Origin: Rhodoferax sp. U2-2l
GTDB lineage: Bacteria > Pseudomonadota > Gammaproteobacteria > Burkholderiales > Burkholderiaceae_C
Reading direction: 5' to 3'
DNA length: 64,000 bases
Assembly: GCF_020594515.1 (NCBI RefSeq)
Contig: NZ_JAJCTH010000004.1
Location: 62,001-126,000 of the forward strand
Part shown: one piece after another, positions 19,914 through 27,773 of the stretch
Position numbering within the stretch: the stretch's first letter is position 1
How the letters are laid out: the number at the start of each line of letters is the position of its first letter
Made by a program: the position numbers and the translations under genes
Notes under the pieces: model-generated
Seen by the model: the letters and a program-made list of their open reading frames with translations, nothing else
What the model was told of the DNA's origin: nothing
The model's database searches: none

Positions 19914-19950
19914 CCGTGAAAGACGTGCGAAAAGCCGCCCTCGCGTCGTT

Positions 19951-19991
19951 GCGCCGCCTTGCCGTACAAGGCGTACTGCCTGCGGCGGCGC
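19951..19991. repeat. GC-rich hairpin between ubiU and ubiV
   Basis: GCGCCGCC (19951-19958) pairs with GGCGGCGC (19984-19991). The enclosed bases contain a smaller CCTTG/CAAGG dyad. It falls in the 135-bp gap between ubiU and ubiV, so it could stabilise or process the operon mRNA. It may equally be a dispersed palindromic repeat. Confidence 0.45.
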
Positions 19992-20048
19992 GCCTAGCCA
20001 GGACGGCTTTGCGCGCGTCCGCCACTGCTAACACTTGAGATTTTGCAT

Positions 20049-20954
20049 ATGAAGCTTTCCTTAGGTCCCCTTCTGTACTACTGGCCACGCGCGCAGGTGC
20101 TCGCGTTTTATGAATCGGTTGCCAGCAGCGCGGTCGACATCGTCTACCTGGGCGAGGCGGTATGTTCGCGCCGCCACGAGCTGCGTCTGGCCGACTGGCT
20201 CGATGTGGCCCGCAAGCTGCGCGAGGCTGGCAAAGAGGTGGTGCTGTCCACCCAGGTGCTGATCGAATCCGGCGCCGACGTGACCGTGCTGCACAAGATT
20301 GCCGACAACGGTGAGTTCATGGTCGAAGCCAACGACATGGGCGCGGTGCGCTGTGTCGAGAACAAGGTGCCGTTTGTCGGCGGCCCGCACCTGAACATCT
20401 ACAACCTGCCCACACTGCAGTGGATGGCGCCGCTGGGCATGGTGCGCTGGGTGTTGCCGCTGGAGCTGGGCCGCGATGACCTGGCGCTGATGCAGCCAGG
20501 CCGCCCGGCTGGCCTTCAGACCGAAGTGTTTGCCTATGGCCGCATGCCGCTGGCGTTCTCAGCCCGCTGTTTCACCGCCCGCCACGCCAATTTGCCCAAG
20601 GACGACTGCCAGTTCAAGTGCATGGACCACCCGGACGGGCTGTTGATGCGCACCCGCGAAGCAGAAGAATTTCTGGTGCTCAACGGCATCCAAACCCAAT
20701 CGGCCCGGGTTTACAACCTGCTGCCCGAGATCAGCACGCTGGCGAAACTGGGGGTGGATGTGGTTCGTATCAGCCCGCAATCTGCCCACACGCTGCGCAT
20801 CATCGCGTTGTTCAAAGGGGTGATGGCCGGGCAACTGGCCGCCGATGTGGCCAATACCGAGCTGTTGACCCTGATGCCCGAGAAAGCCTGCAACGGCTAC
20901 TGGTACGGCAAGCCAGGGCTGGAAACGGTGGCGCCCGAAATGGCACTGGCCTGA
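20049..20954 (+). CDS. ubiV: Ubiquinone biosynthesis protein UbiV (U32 peptidase-like, Fe-S)
   Basis: A 301-residue partner of UbiU; E. coli UbiV has 292. It begins [14 protein letters not shown] and has the UbiV cysteine set: one in [11 protein letters not shown] and three in [10 protein letters not shown]...[10 protein letters not shown], expected to bind a [4Fe-4S] cluster. The ATG at 20049 is preferred over a TTG six bases earlier. Same strand and probably same transcript as ubiU and ubiT. Confidence 0.94.
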   Translation: MKLSLGPLLYYWPRAQVLAFYESVASSAVDIVYLGEAVCSRRHELRLADWLDVARKLREAGKEVVLSTQVLIESGADVTVLHKIADNGEFMVEANDMGAVRCVENKVPFVGGPHLNIYNLPTLQWMAPLGMVRWVLPLELGRDDLALMQPGRPAGLQTEVFAYGRMPLAFSARCFTARHANLPKDDCQFKCMDHPDGLLMRTREAEEFLVLNGIQTQSARVYNLLPEISTLAKLGVDVVRISPQSAHTLRIIALFKGVMAGQLAADVANTELLTLMPEKACNGYWYGKPGLETVAPEMALA

Positions 20955-20987
20955 CCTCCTTTTTTCGATCTTTCAAGGACTTACACC

Positions 20988-21482
20988 ATGCAAACCTCGC
21001 CTTTTGTTCTGCCCAAGCCCGTTGGCAAAGCGCTGGGCCGCTTGCCTGCGCTGCCAGGTTCGATGTTGTTTGTCACCGGCCTGAACCTGGCGCTGGCCAA
21101 GCAACTGGCGCCCGATGTGACCGAGATGCTGGTGGGCAAAAAGCTGCGTCTGTGCGTGCTGGATGCGCAATGGGCGTTTGATTTTGAGTGGAAAAACAAC
21201 CGGTTTGTGGCCTGCAAAAACCCCGGCACGGCCGACCTGACCATCAGCGCCAGCGCCTATGACTTTGTGCTGCTGGCCCGCCGCCAGGAAGACCCCGACA
21301 CGCTGTTTTTCAGCCGCCGCCTGGCCATGGAAGGTGACACCGAACTCGGCCTGCTGGTCAAAAACACCATCGACGCGATCGAGCTGCCGGTGTTCAACGC
21401 CGCCCAGTTGCACCCGCGCCACGTGATGGCCCAGGCGCGCGAGCATCTGATGTCGCGACTGGCGGCGCTGCGGCCACGCTGA
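20988..21482 (+). CDS. ubiT: Ubiquinone biosynthesis accessory factor UbiT (SCP2 domain)
   Basis: A 164-residue protein with an SCP2 sterol-carrier-type lipid-binding domain filling most of its length. E. coli UbiT (YhbT) has 174 residues and helps O2-independent ubiquinone synthesis, probably by handling the prenylated intermediates. Recognisable stretches are NPGTADLTISASAYDFVLL and FFSRRLAMEGDTELGL. It lies 33 bp after ubiV. Confidence 0.92.
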   Translation: MQTSPFVLPKPVGKALGRLPALPGSMLFVTGLNLALAKQLAPDVTEMLVGKKLRLCVLDAQWAFDFEWKNNRFVACKNPGTADLTISASAYDFVLLARRQEDPDTLFFSRRLAMEGDTELGLLVKNTIDAIELPVFNAAQLHPRHVMAQAREHLMSRLAALRPR

Positions 21483-21559
21483 GGCGTCGTGACCCGGACG
21501 CTGTTTTGGCAGACCCGATCCGCCATCCACAACACTGAGCAGGTCTTGAAGGCTGGCGC

Positions 21560-22144
21560 ATGACGGCAAACACCCCGCCCAAACGCATCATCGTCGCCAT
21601 CTCTGGCGCCAGTGGCGCGGTGTATGGCGTGCGGCTGCTGCAGGTGCTGCGCGACGTGAAGGGTGTGCAAACCCACCTGACCGTGTCCGAGGCCGGTTGG
21701 CTCAACATTCAGCAAGAGCTGGACCAGTCGCGCGAACAAGTCGAAGCCTTGGCCGATGTGGTGCACCCGGTGCGCAACGTGGGTGCGGCACTGGCCAGCG
21801 GCTCGTTCCAGTGCGACGGCATGGTGGTGGCGCCGTGCTCCATGCGCACGCTGGCAGCGGTGGCGCATGGCCTGTCTGACAACCTGATCACCCGCGCGGC
21901 GGATGTGATGCTCAAGGAGCGCCGGCGCCTGATCCTGATGGTGCGCGAAACCCCGCTGAACCTCGCGCACCTGCGCAACATGACCAGCGTAACCGAGATG
22001 GGCGGCATCATCTTCCCGCCGCTGCCCGCCTTCTACCAAAAGCCTCAGAGCATTGCCGAGATGGTGGATCACACTGTCAGCCGGGTGGTTGATTTGCTTG
22101 GCTTGCCTCAATCCAGCAGCCCACGCTGGGCAGGGCTCCCATAG
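21560..22144 (+). CDS. ubiX: Flavin prenyltransferase UbiX
   Basis: A 194-residue enzyme that makes prenylated FMN, the cofactor of UbiD. The N-terminal phosphate-binding sequence is IIVAISGASGAVYGVRLL. VVAPCSMRTLAAVAHGLSDNL and ITRAADVMLKERRRLIL are diagnostic. It lies 77 bp after ubiT and 214 bp before ubiD, so cofactor maker and user are together. Confidence 0.96.
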   Translation: MTANTPPKRIIVAISGASGAVYGVRLLQVLRDVKGVQTHLTVSEAGWLNIQQELDQSREQVEALADVVHPVRNVGAALASGSFQCDGMVVAPCSMRTLAAVAHGLSDNLITRAADVMLKERRRLILMVRETPLNLAHLRNMTSVTEMGGIIFPPLPAFYQKPQSIAEMVDHTVSRVVDLLGLPQSSSPRWAGLP

Positions 22145-22182
22145 AGGGGACGCAGACTTCATGAGTGCTCTGGTGAAGGCTA

Positions 22183-22284
22183 GCAGCGTGCGTTGGGTAT
22201 CTGACGCAGCGAAATCAAGGAGGAGGGCTGGGCAAAGCCCAGACCGGGGGACATTCGCGGAGTCGGATACCCAACGTGCGCTGC
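22183..22284. repeat. 102-bp element with 23-bp imperfect inverted-repeat ends
   Basis: The arms 22183-22205 and 22262-22284 match in 20 of 23 positions when one is reverse-complemented; both contain GTTGGGTATC. The 56 bases between them hold a smaller dyad, GGGCTGGGC against GCCCAG. It fills most of the ubiX-ubiD gap and has no coding sense. It is probably a dispersed intergenic palindromic element, which only copies elsewhere in the genome could prove. Confidence 0.6.
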
Positions 22285-22358
22285 GGGTAAAAACCAACTA
22301 ACAAACTGACTGAGCACTGCACCCCGCTATTTCAAGTCAATTTACAGAGAACAACCCT

Positions 22359-23843
22359 GTGGCTTACCGAGATTTAAGAGACTTCATCACCCAACTCGAA
22401 CAGATGGGTGAACTCAAACGTGTGGCGGTGCCCGTGTCACCGCACCTGGAAATGACCGCCCTGTGCGACCGCACCCTGCAAGCCGGTGGCCCGGCGCTGC
22501 TGTTTGAGAAGCCCACCGGCCATACCATCCCGGTACTGGGCAACCTGTTTGGCACGACCAAACGCGTGGCAATGGGCATGGGGGTGAAAGATGTGAGCGA
22601 GTTGCGCCAGTTTGGCCACGTGCTGGCCACGCTGAAAGAACCCGAAGCACCCAAAGGCTTCAAAGAACTCATCGGCATGGGCAACCTGGTCAAAACCCTG
22701 TGGAGCATGGCCCCCAAAGAGCAACGCAGCGCACCGTGTCAGGACGTGGTCTGGGAAGGCAATGACGTGGATTTGGCCAAGCTGCCGATCCAGCACTGCT
22801 GGCCCGGCGACGTGGCACCGCTGATCACCTGGGGCCTGGTCATCACCCGCGGCCCGCTCAAAACCCGACAAAACCTTGGCATCTACCGCCAACAGGTGTT
22901 ATCGCGCAACAAGGTCATCATGCGCTGGCTGGCGCACCGCGGTGGCGCGCTGGATTTTCGGGACCACGCCAAACAGAACCCCGGCCAACCTTACCCGGTA
23001 TGTGTGGCCCTCGGCGCTGACCCCGCCACCATCCTGGGTGCGGTGACACCGGTGCCGGACAGTTTGAGCGAGTACCAGTTTGCCGGGCTGCTGCGCGGCA
23101 GCCGCACCGAACTGGTCAAGGCGCTGGGCAGCGAGCTGCGCGTGCCCGCCTCTGCCGAGATCGTGCTCGAAGGCCACATTTACCCGGACGTTAACCACAA
23201 AAGCGGCTTTGAGCACGCGCTGGAAGGCCCGTTTGGCGACCACACCGGGTATTACAACGAGCAGGACTGGTTTCCGGTGTTCACCATCGACCGCATCACG
23301 ATGCGCCGTGACCCGATCTACCACTCCACCTACACCGGCAAACCGCCGGACGAGCCGGCCATGTTGGCGCTGGCGCTCAACGAGGTGTTCGTGCCGCTGT
23401 TGCAGCGCCAGTACCCCGAGATCACCGACTTCTACCTGCCACCCGAAGGCTGCAGCTACCGCATGGCGGTGGTGCAGATCAAAAAAGCTTACCCCGGCCA
23501 CGCGCGACGGGTGATGTTTGGCATCTGGAGCTTTTTGCGCCAGTTCATGTACACCAAGTTCATCGTGGTGGTGGACGACGACGTGAACCCGCGCAGCTGG
23601 ACCGACGTGATCTGGGCCATCACCACCCGGGTTGACCCCACACGTGACACGATGTTGGTGGACAACACACCGATCGACTACCTGGACTTTGCCTCTCCCG
23701 TGAGCGGCCTGGGCAGCAAGATGGGCATCGACGCCACCAACAAATGGCCTGGTGAAACCCAGCGCGAATGGGGCCAGCCGTTGACCATGAGCCCGGACGT
23801 CACCGCCCGGGTGGACCAGATCTGGCAGACGCTGGGGTTGTGA
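22359..23843 (+). CDS. ubiD: 4-hydroxy-3-polyprenylbenzoate decarboxylase UbiD
   Basis: A 494-residue prenyl-FMN-dependent decarboxylase that removes the ring carboxylate in ubiquinone synthesis. Diagnostic stretches are [54 protein letters not shown] and a C-terminal [10 protein letters not shown]. The start is GTG, with a weak AGAGA before it; no better start is in frame. The final ~130 bp exist again at 25995-26127 after the RloAB cassette, so the 3' end of this gene appears to have been renewed by an insertion. Confidence 0.96.
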   Translation: MAYRDLRDFITQLEQMGELKRVAVPVSPHLEMTALCDRTLQAGGPALLFEKPTGHTIPVLGNLFGTTKRVAMGMGVKDVSELRQFGHVLATLKEPEAPKGFKELIGMGNLVKTLWSMAPKEQRSAPCQDVVWEGNDVDLAKLPIQHCWPGDVAPLITWGLVITRGPLKTRQNLGIYRQQVLSRNKVIMRWLAHRGGALDFRDHAKQNPGQPYPVCVALGADPATILGAVTPVPDSLSEYQFAGLLRGSRTELVKALGSELRVPASAEIVLEGHIYPDVNHKSGFEHALEGPFGDHTGYYNEQDWFPVFTIDRITMRRDPIYHSTYTGKPPDEPAMLALALNEVFVPLLQRQYPEITDFYLPPEGCSYRMAVVQIKKAYPGHARRVMFGIWSFLRQFMYTKFIVVVDDDVNPRSWTDVIWAITTRVDPTRDTMLVDNTPIDYLDFASPVSGLGSKMGIDATNKWPGETQREWGQPLTMSPDVTARVDQIWQTLGL

Positions 23844-23964
23844 GTCAAATCGGGCTGTAGCCCTTATGAATCAGGCCTGAAATGCTATTAGATAGATGAG
23901 CATCTCAGACGATGCACCACCGCGCATTGGAGTGGTCTGAGCCTCATTGGAAATGTCGTCATTC

Positions 23965-24036
23965 GCACAGTGATTTAGACATCAAACAACATAACATGTG
24001 AAATGCAAAAATTTCGCACTTAAATCATCACTGTGC
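23965..24036. repeat. Dyad in the promoter region of the RloAB cassette
   Basis: GCACAGTGATTTA (23965-23977) is mirrored by TAAATCATCACTGTGC (24021-24036), perfect except for three extra bases. The 236-bp gap (23844-24079) is AT-rich against the flanking DNA. The dyad could be an operator or a recombination site of the cassette. Confidence 0.45.
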
Positions 24037-24079
24037 TTAAATAGTGCTTGTATTTACATATGTACTGCGAGATTTCTAC

Positions 24080-25336
24080 ATGTTGATCGAATTCTCCGTC
24101 TCCAACTTCCGCTCGTTCAGGGAACGTCAAACCCTGTCCATGGTGGCCACGCCGCGCTTGCGTAAACGTGAGAACGTCTTTAAGCCGGAGCTCACGGGGG
24201 AGAAGTTCCCTGATTTACTCAAGGTCGCAGTCATCTACGGCCCAAACGCCTCTGGCAAAAGCAATTTGCTCAAGGCTCTGAGCGTCGTGCGGCAAATTGC
24301 TCGTCGTGAGCCCAGCACGCGAGACATTCCACTGCCTGTTGTCCCGTTTCGATTTGACGCAGAACTGGCAAATCAGCCCAGTTTGTTTGAGTTGCATTTC
24401 ATCCATTCCGGAATGCGCTACCAATTCAATCTGGCGGTGACAAGCGAGCGCATTGTTGGTGAAAAACTGTTGGCCTTTCCCAAAGGACGTGAGTCGCCGC
24501 TCTATGAGCGGCAACATACGGAGCAAGGAGAAACGTACAGCTTTGGCGAACAACTAGAAAACAGCCTAGGTGAAGACATTCTGGAAGCATGGAGAAAGTT
24601 GACACCTCCACGATTGCTGTTTATTGCGCAAGCTGTTGCAAACAGCAGTGAAGAGCTAACCCAGTTGAAGGCGCCGTTTGAATGGATAACAGAATCAAGT
24701 CGCCTGCTTTTGAATGGCATGGCAGGTATGGCCAAAGCTGCACAAAAGCTAGCTGGTGACGACCATCTTCTTGCAAAGACAATCGCATCCTTCCTTCATG
24801 AAGTTGATGTTCCCATCTCCGACATCCGAATTGAGCAGCCAGACAAGCGGGAAGTTTCGTTAAATGCTTTGGAGCAGTTGACTCCACCGCAGTCCGTTCA
24901 AAACATAACTTTCCTGACCCACAAAACGGCCTTGGGGGAAGCGGAATTGACTTTCGAAGACGAGTCAGAAGGGACAAAAAATTTGGTCGGGTTCTGTCTG
25001 CCATGGCTCATCAAAGAAGTGGCCATTAATTCAGGTCAGCTCTTGATTGTCGATGAACTCGACAGTAGCCTTCATCCCAAAATAGTGGCAGCTCTGGTTG
25101 AGAAGCACATCAACGACCCAAAGCCCTCACAGCTCATCTTCACCACTCACGACACCCACCTGATGGATGCCAAGCTGCTGCGCCGTGACCAGTTCTGGAT
25201 CACCGAGCGCGATATGAATGGTGCCACCCAACTGCGCTCCATCCATGACTTCGAAGGGCGTGACAACGAAGACATTGAAAAGCGTTACTACGAAGGGCGC
25301 TACCGGGGCTTGCCGCTGATCACCCGGAGCCAGTAA
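24080..25336 (+). CDS. AAA15-type ATPase (RloA/AbiL-like), probable anti-phage defence
   Basis: A 418-residue ABC/RecF-like ATPase beginning MLIEFSVSNFRSFRERQTLS. Walker A is GPNASGKS at residues 54-61, Walker B is LLIVDELDSS at about 321-330, and an H-loop follows in FTTHDTHLMD. A following TOPRIM-like RloB gene two bases later forms a pair like those in RloAB/AbiL-type and, in architecture, PARIS systems. Base composition is lower in GC than the flanks, a sign of transfer. The ATG at 24080 was chosen over an upstream in-frame start at 24044 because residue 1 matches the family. The defence role is inferred from family and context. Confidence 0.85.
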   Translation: MLIEFSVSNFRSFRERQTLSMVATPRLRKRENVFKPELTGEKFPDLLKVAVIYGPNASGKSNLLKALSVVRQIARREPSTRDIPLPVVPFRFDAELANQPSLFELHFIHSGMRYQFNLAVTSERIVGEKLLAFPKGRESPLYERQHTEQGETYSFGEQLENSLGEDILEAWRKLTPPRLLFIAQAVANSSEELTQLKAPFEWITESSRLLLNGMAGMAKAAQKLAGDDHLLAKTIASFLHEVDVPISDIRIEQPDKREVSLNALEQLTPPQSVQNITFLTHKTALGEAELTFEDESEGTKNLVGFCLPWLIKEVAINSGQLLIVDELDSSLHPKIVAALVEKHINDPKPSQLIFTTHDTHLMDAKLLRRDQFWITERDMNGATQLRSIHDFEGRDNEDIEKRYYEGRYRGLPLITRSQ

Positions 25337-25338
25337 AC

Positions 25339-25968
25339 ATGGCGCGCGCACCGTCCCGGTTCGACCGCAAGAAGCCGAGCTTCAAACAACAAGCGCGCGT
25401 GCTGATACTTTGTGAGGACTCCAAATCAAGCCGGATGTATCTGCAGGACGCGGCCAACCACTTTCGTGCGTACGCCGAGGTTGAAATCAGCCATTGCGGC
25501 AAGAATGACCCCAAAGGCATCGTTGAAGAGGCGTTAAAACGGCAACGTGACTATGACCATGTGTACTGCGCCATTGACCGCGACAGCGACCCCAAATTTG
25601 ATGCAGCGTTGATCCAAGCCGCCGCCCACGCCAACAAAGTGACGGTCATCGCGTCTTACCCGTGTTACGAGTACTGGCTGTTGCTGCATTTCCGCAAGAC
25701 GCGCAGTTCGTATGTGGGTGCGGGGAAGCACTCTTCTGGCGATCTCCTCGTCAAGGATCTTTGCAAGGAAGCGGGTATGGAGAACTATGACAAGGGTGCC
25801 TCCACCCGCTTGTTTGAGGATCTGCTTACCAAGTTGCCCTTGGCCCGCCGCCGCGCAGCGGAAGTGTTGGTTGAAGCAACCAGCGACGGTGGATGGAACC
25901 CGAGCACCCGAGTTCATGAACTGATAGATTTGTTTGAGCAATTGGGCAAGCCTCAACTGATCGTTTAA
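25339..25968 (+). CDS. RloB-like protein with TOPRIM-type motifs
   Basis: A 209-residue RloB-domain protein. VLILCEDSKSS (Glu26) followed by YDHVYCAIDRDSDPKF (Asp80, Asp82, Asp84) reproduces the Glu plus DxD arrangement of TOPRIM nucleases. This suggests metal-dependent nucleic-acid cleavage controlled by the ATPase encoded just upstream. SYPCYEYWLLLHF is typical of RloB proteins. The gap to the ATPase stop is two bases, so the pair is co-translated. The target and trigger are unknown. Confidence 0.85.
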   Translation: MARAPSRFDRKKPSFKQQARVLILCEDSKSSRMYLQDAANHFRAYAEVEISHCGKNDPKGIVEEALKRQRDYDHVYCAIDRDSDPKFDAALIQAAAHANKVTVIASYPCYEYWLLLHFRKTRSSYVGAGKHSSGDLLVKDLCKEAGMENYDKGASTRLFEDLLTKLPLARRRAAEVLVEATSDGGWNPSTRVHELIDLFEQLGKPQLIV

Positions 25969-25994
25969 ATTCCACGGTCGATCTGCAAGCCACG

Positions 25995-26127
25995 GGGCAG
26001 AAAGATGGGCATTGACGCCACCAACAAATGGCCCGGCGAAACCCAGCGCGAATGGGGCCAGCCCCTGACCATGAGCCCGGAGGTCACGGCCAAAGTGGAT
26101 CAACTCTGGCAGACGCTGGGCTTGTAA
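25995..26127 (+). pseudogene. Displaced duplicate of the ubiD 3' end
   Basis: About 133 bp encode the last ~43 residues of UbiD ([18 protein letters not shown]...WQTLGL, then TAA) without any start or upstream ubiD sequence. Compared with the end of the intact gene (ending 23843) I count about 16 substitutions, roughly 88% identity. Most are silent; the replacements include Asp to Glu, Arg to Lys and Ile to Leu. The divergence shows that it is not a recent tandem copy. It is best read as the original or donor ubiD end, separated from the gene by the RloAB insertion. Confidence 0.85.
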
Positions 26128-26266
26128 GCCAACCCGGTCCCCTGTCTGCGCCAGCGCACAGACAGCCGCTGCGCCGCGCTGTAGTCTGCAGCGGCGCCTG
26201 ACTGGATGGGTGCCGCGCCCGGGTTTGGCCCGGGTCTTCGATCCACCTCTTTCAGGACAACCCACC

Positions 26267-26668
26267 ATGACCACTGCTTCAGCCTCTTTTCGTCAACTCA
26301 CCGTGGCGGTCTTGACGACGCTCATCGGCGCTTCCAGCGCACTGGCTGCCCCACCGCAAGCCTCAGCCGAGGCGCAGGCACGTTACCAACGTGACTTGGC
26401 GGAGTGCAACAGCGGCCAGTCGAACCAGACCGCCGTCACCTGCCGACAGGAAGCCGCCAGCGCGTTGGCGGAGGCGCAACGCGGTGCTTTGCGCAACCAG
26501 CCGGACCAGTACCAGGCCAATGCCCTGCGCCGTTGTGACGCCCATCAAGGTGATGATCGCGTCGCCTGTGAGGCGCGCATCCTGGATCAGGGCGACATCA
26601 CCCGCGGCGCACGCTCCGGGGGCGTCTTGCGCCAAAGCATCACCGTGACACCGGCCCCGGCAAACTGA
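26267..26668 (+). CDS. Small secreted protein of unknown function
   Basis: A 133-residue protein with a clear signal peptide (MTTASASFRQLTVAVLTTLI, cleavage after ALA near residue 28). The mature part is hydrophilic, rich in Ala/Gln/Arg, and has three or four cysteines (AECNSG, VTCRQE, RRCDAH, VACEAR). That could allow disulfides in the periplasm. An AGGA lies about nine bases before the ATG. I do not recognise a family. Confidence 0.7.
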   Translation: MTTASASFRQLTVAVLTTLIGASSALAAPPQASAEAQARYQRDLAECNSGQSNQTAVTCRQEAASALAEAQRGALRNQPDQYQANALRRCDAHQGDDRVACEARILDQGDITRGARSGGVLRQSITVTPAPAN

Positions 26669-26984
26669 CCGCCACCGGCTGCAGCGCGGCCAGGTCCAGC
26701 AAACAGCTGCGGCGGGCCGACGCAGGGACCAACGACGCGCAGCGGCTGACCGCCTGGGCCTGCGCTGCGATCGCCTGTTGCCGCAAGGCGCTTTGCTGCA
26801 CCGCCTGCGTCACCACCGCGTAAAAGGTCAGCACCAAACTGATCACCGCACCTGCCGCCAGCACGCGCAACAACCAAGGCGCACGCAGCACCGCCCGCCA
26901 CCCCGGCGCACGGTCGTCGCGCGGCAGATTCAGATGACCCGGACGCTGATCGGCAAACTTGAAGGTACGTAAATCGGTGTTCAT
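26640..26984 (-). CDS. Small single-pass membrane protein of unknown function
   Basis: A 114-residue protein beginning MNTDLRTFKFADQRPG, with one membrane helix at about residues 40-60 (LRVLAAGAVISLVLTFYAVV). A Gln/Ala-rich segment and two cysteines (SRCASL, RSCLLD) follow. It overlaps the 3' end of the secreted-protein gene tail to tail by 29 bases. No family recognised; translation is plausible but not proven. Confidence 0.55.
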   Translation of the reverse strand: MNTDLRTFKFADQRPGHLNLPRDDRAPGWRAVLRAPWLLRVLAAGAVISLVLTFYAVVTQAVQQSALRQQAIAAQAQAVSRCASLVPASARRSCLLDLAALQPVAVSLPGPVSR

Positions 26985-27168
26985 GACGGGAGCGCCCAAA
27001 AAAAGACGAGAGGCAAAAATCGGTCAGTCAATATAGCGACACCGCCTCGACCCGACTGTGCGCCGGACCACGCACAGGGGCTGGTATTCATCCTGTTACA
27101 ACACTTGCAAAACCGGTGGCGACTTTTGCGCTTGTCGCTTCTAGCATGGCCAGTTTTAAGGAAACCAC

Positions 27169-27759
27169 ATGGCCATGTCACCCCACTTCTTCAACAAACG
27201 CGATGAAACCACCACCACGCCACGCCACGTCGTGCCGCTGCCGCAGGTTCCGGGCTACACCGGCTCGGGCAGTGCCCCGGCGCAGAGTGCAGCCAACAGT
27301 GCCACCAGCGGCACCGGTTCGGCCAGCGCGTCGGTCTCCACCAGCCCTGCTGCCAGCGCCGTCGATGCCGGCGCGTCGCGCAAGGAAGGTGGCAGCAAGC
27401 TCACCGTGGGCCCCAACATCAAGCTCAAGGGGGTCGAGATCACCGATTGCGACACCTTGTTTGTGGAAGGTCTGGTGGAAGCCACCATGGACGCCCGGCT
27501 GATGGAAATTGCCGAACCCGGCGCGTTCAAAGGCTCGGCCGAGATTGACCTGGCCGAAATTCGCGGCCAGTTTGATGGCGATTTGACGGTGCGCGAGAAG
27601 CTGGTGATTTATGCCACCGGCCGCGTCACCGGCAAGATCCGCTACGGTAAATTGGTGATTGAAGAAGGCGGGCAGATCAGCGGCGACATCCAGTTTGGTG
27701 CCTCGCACAGCAGCAAATCAGCGGGTGCGAGCAAACAAGTGCTGACCATTGCCGGGTAA
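27169..27759 (+). CDS. Bactofilin (polymer-forming cytoskeletal protein)
   Basis: A 196-residue bactofilin. A low-complexity Ser/Ala/Thr tail (residues ~25-70) precedes the beta-helical core (~78-180), with family phrases VGPNIKLKGVEI, GLVEATMDA and GKIRYGKLVIEEGGQISGDI. Bactofilins polymerise without nucleotide and scaffold peptidoglycan-modifying enzymes. An AAGGAAA sequence precedes the ATG. It converges on the membrane-protein gene of the caspase/CHAT cluster, so a link to that cluster is possible but not shown. Confidence 0.9.
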   Translation: MAMSPHFFNKRDETTTTPRHVVPLPQVPGYTGSGSAPAQSAANSATSGTGSASASVSTSPAASAVDAGASRKEGGSKLTVGPNIKLKGVEITDCDTLFVEGLVEATMDARLMEIAEPGAFKGSAEIDLAEIRGQFDGDLTVREKLVIYATGRVTGKIRYGKLVIEEGGQISGDIQFGASHSSKSAGASKQVLTIAG

Positions 27760-27773
27760 GTTTCAGGGGCCAG

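Noticed and set aside
19914-20048. Small gene between ubiU and ubiV
   Set aside because: The frames present are Arg/Ala-rich and fall on a GC hairpin, with no ribosome site.
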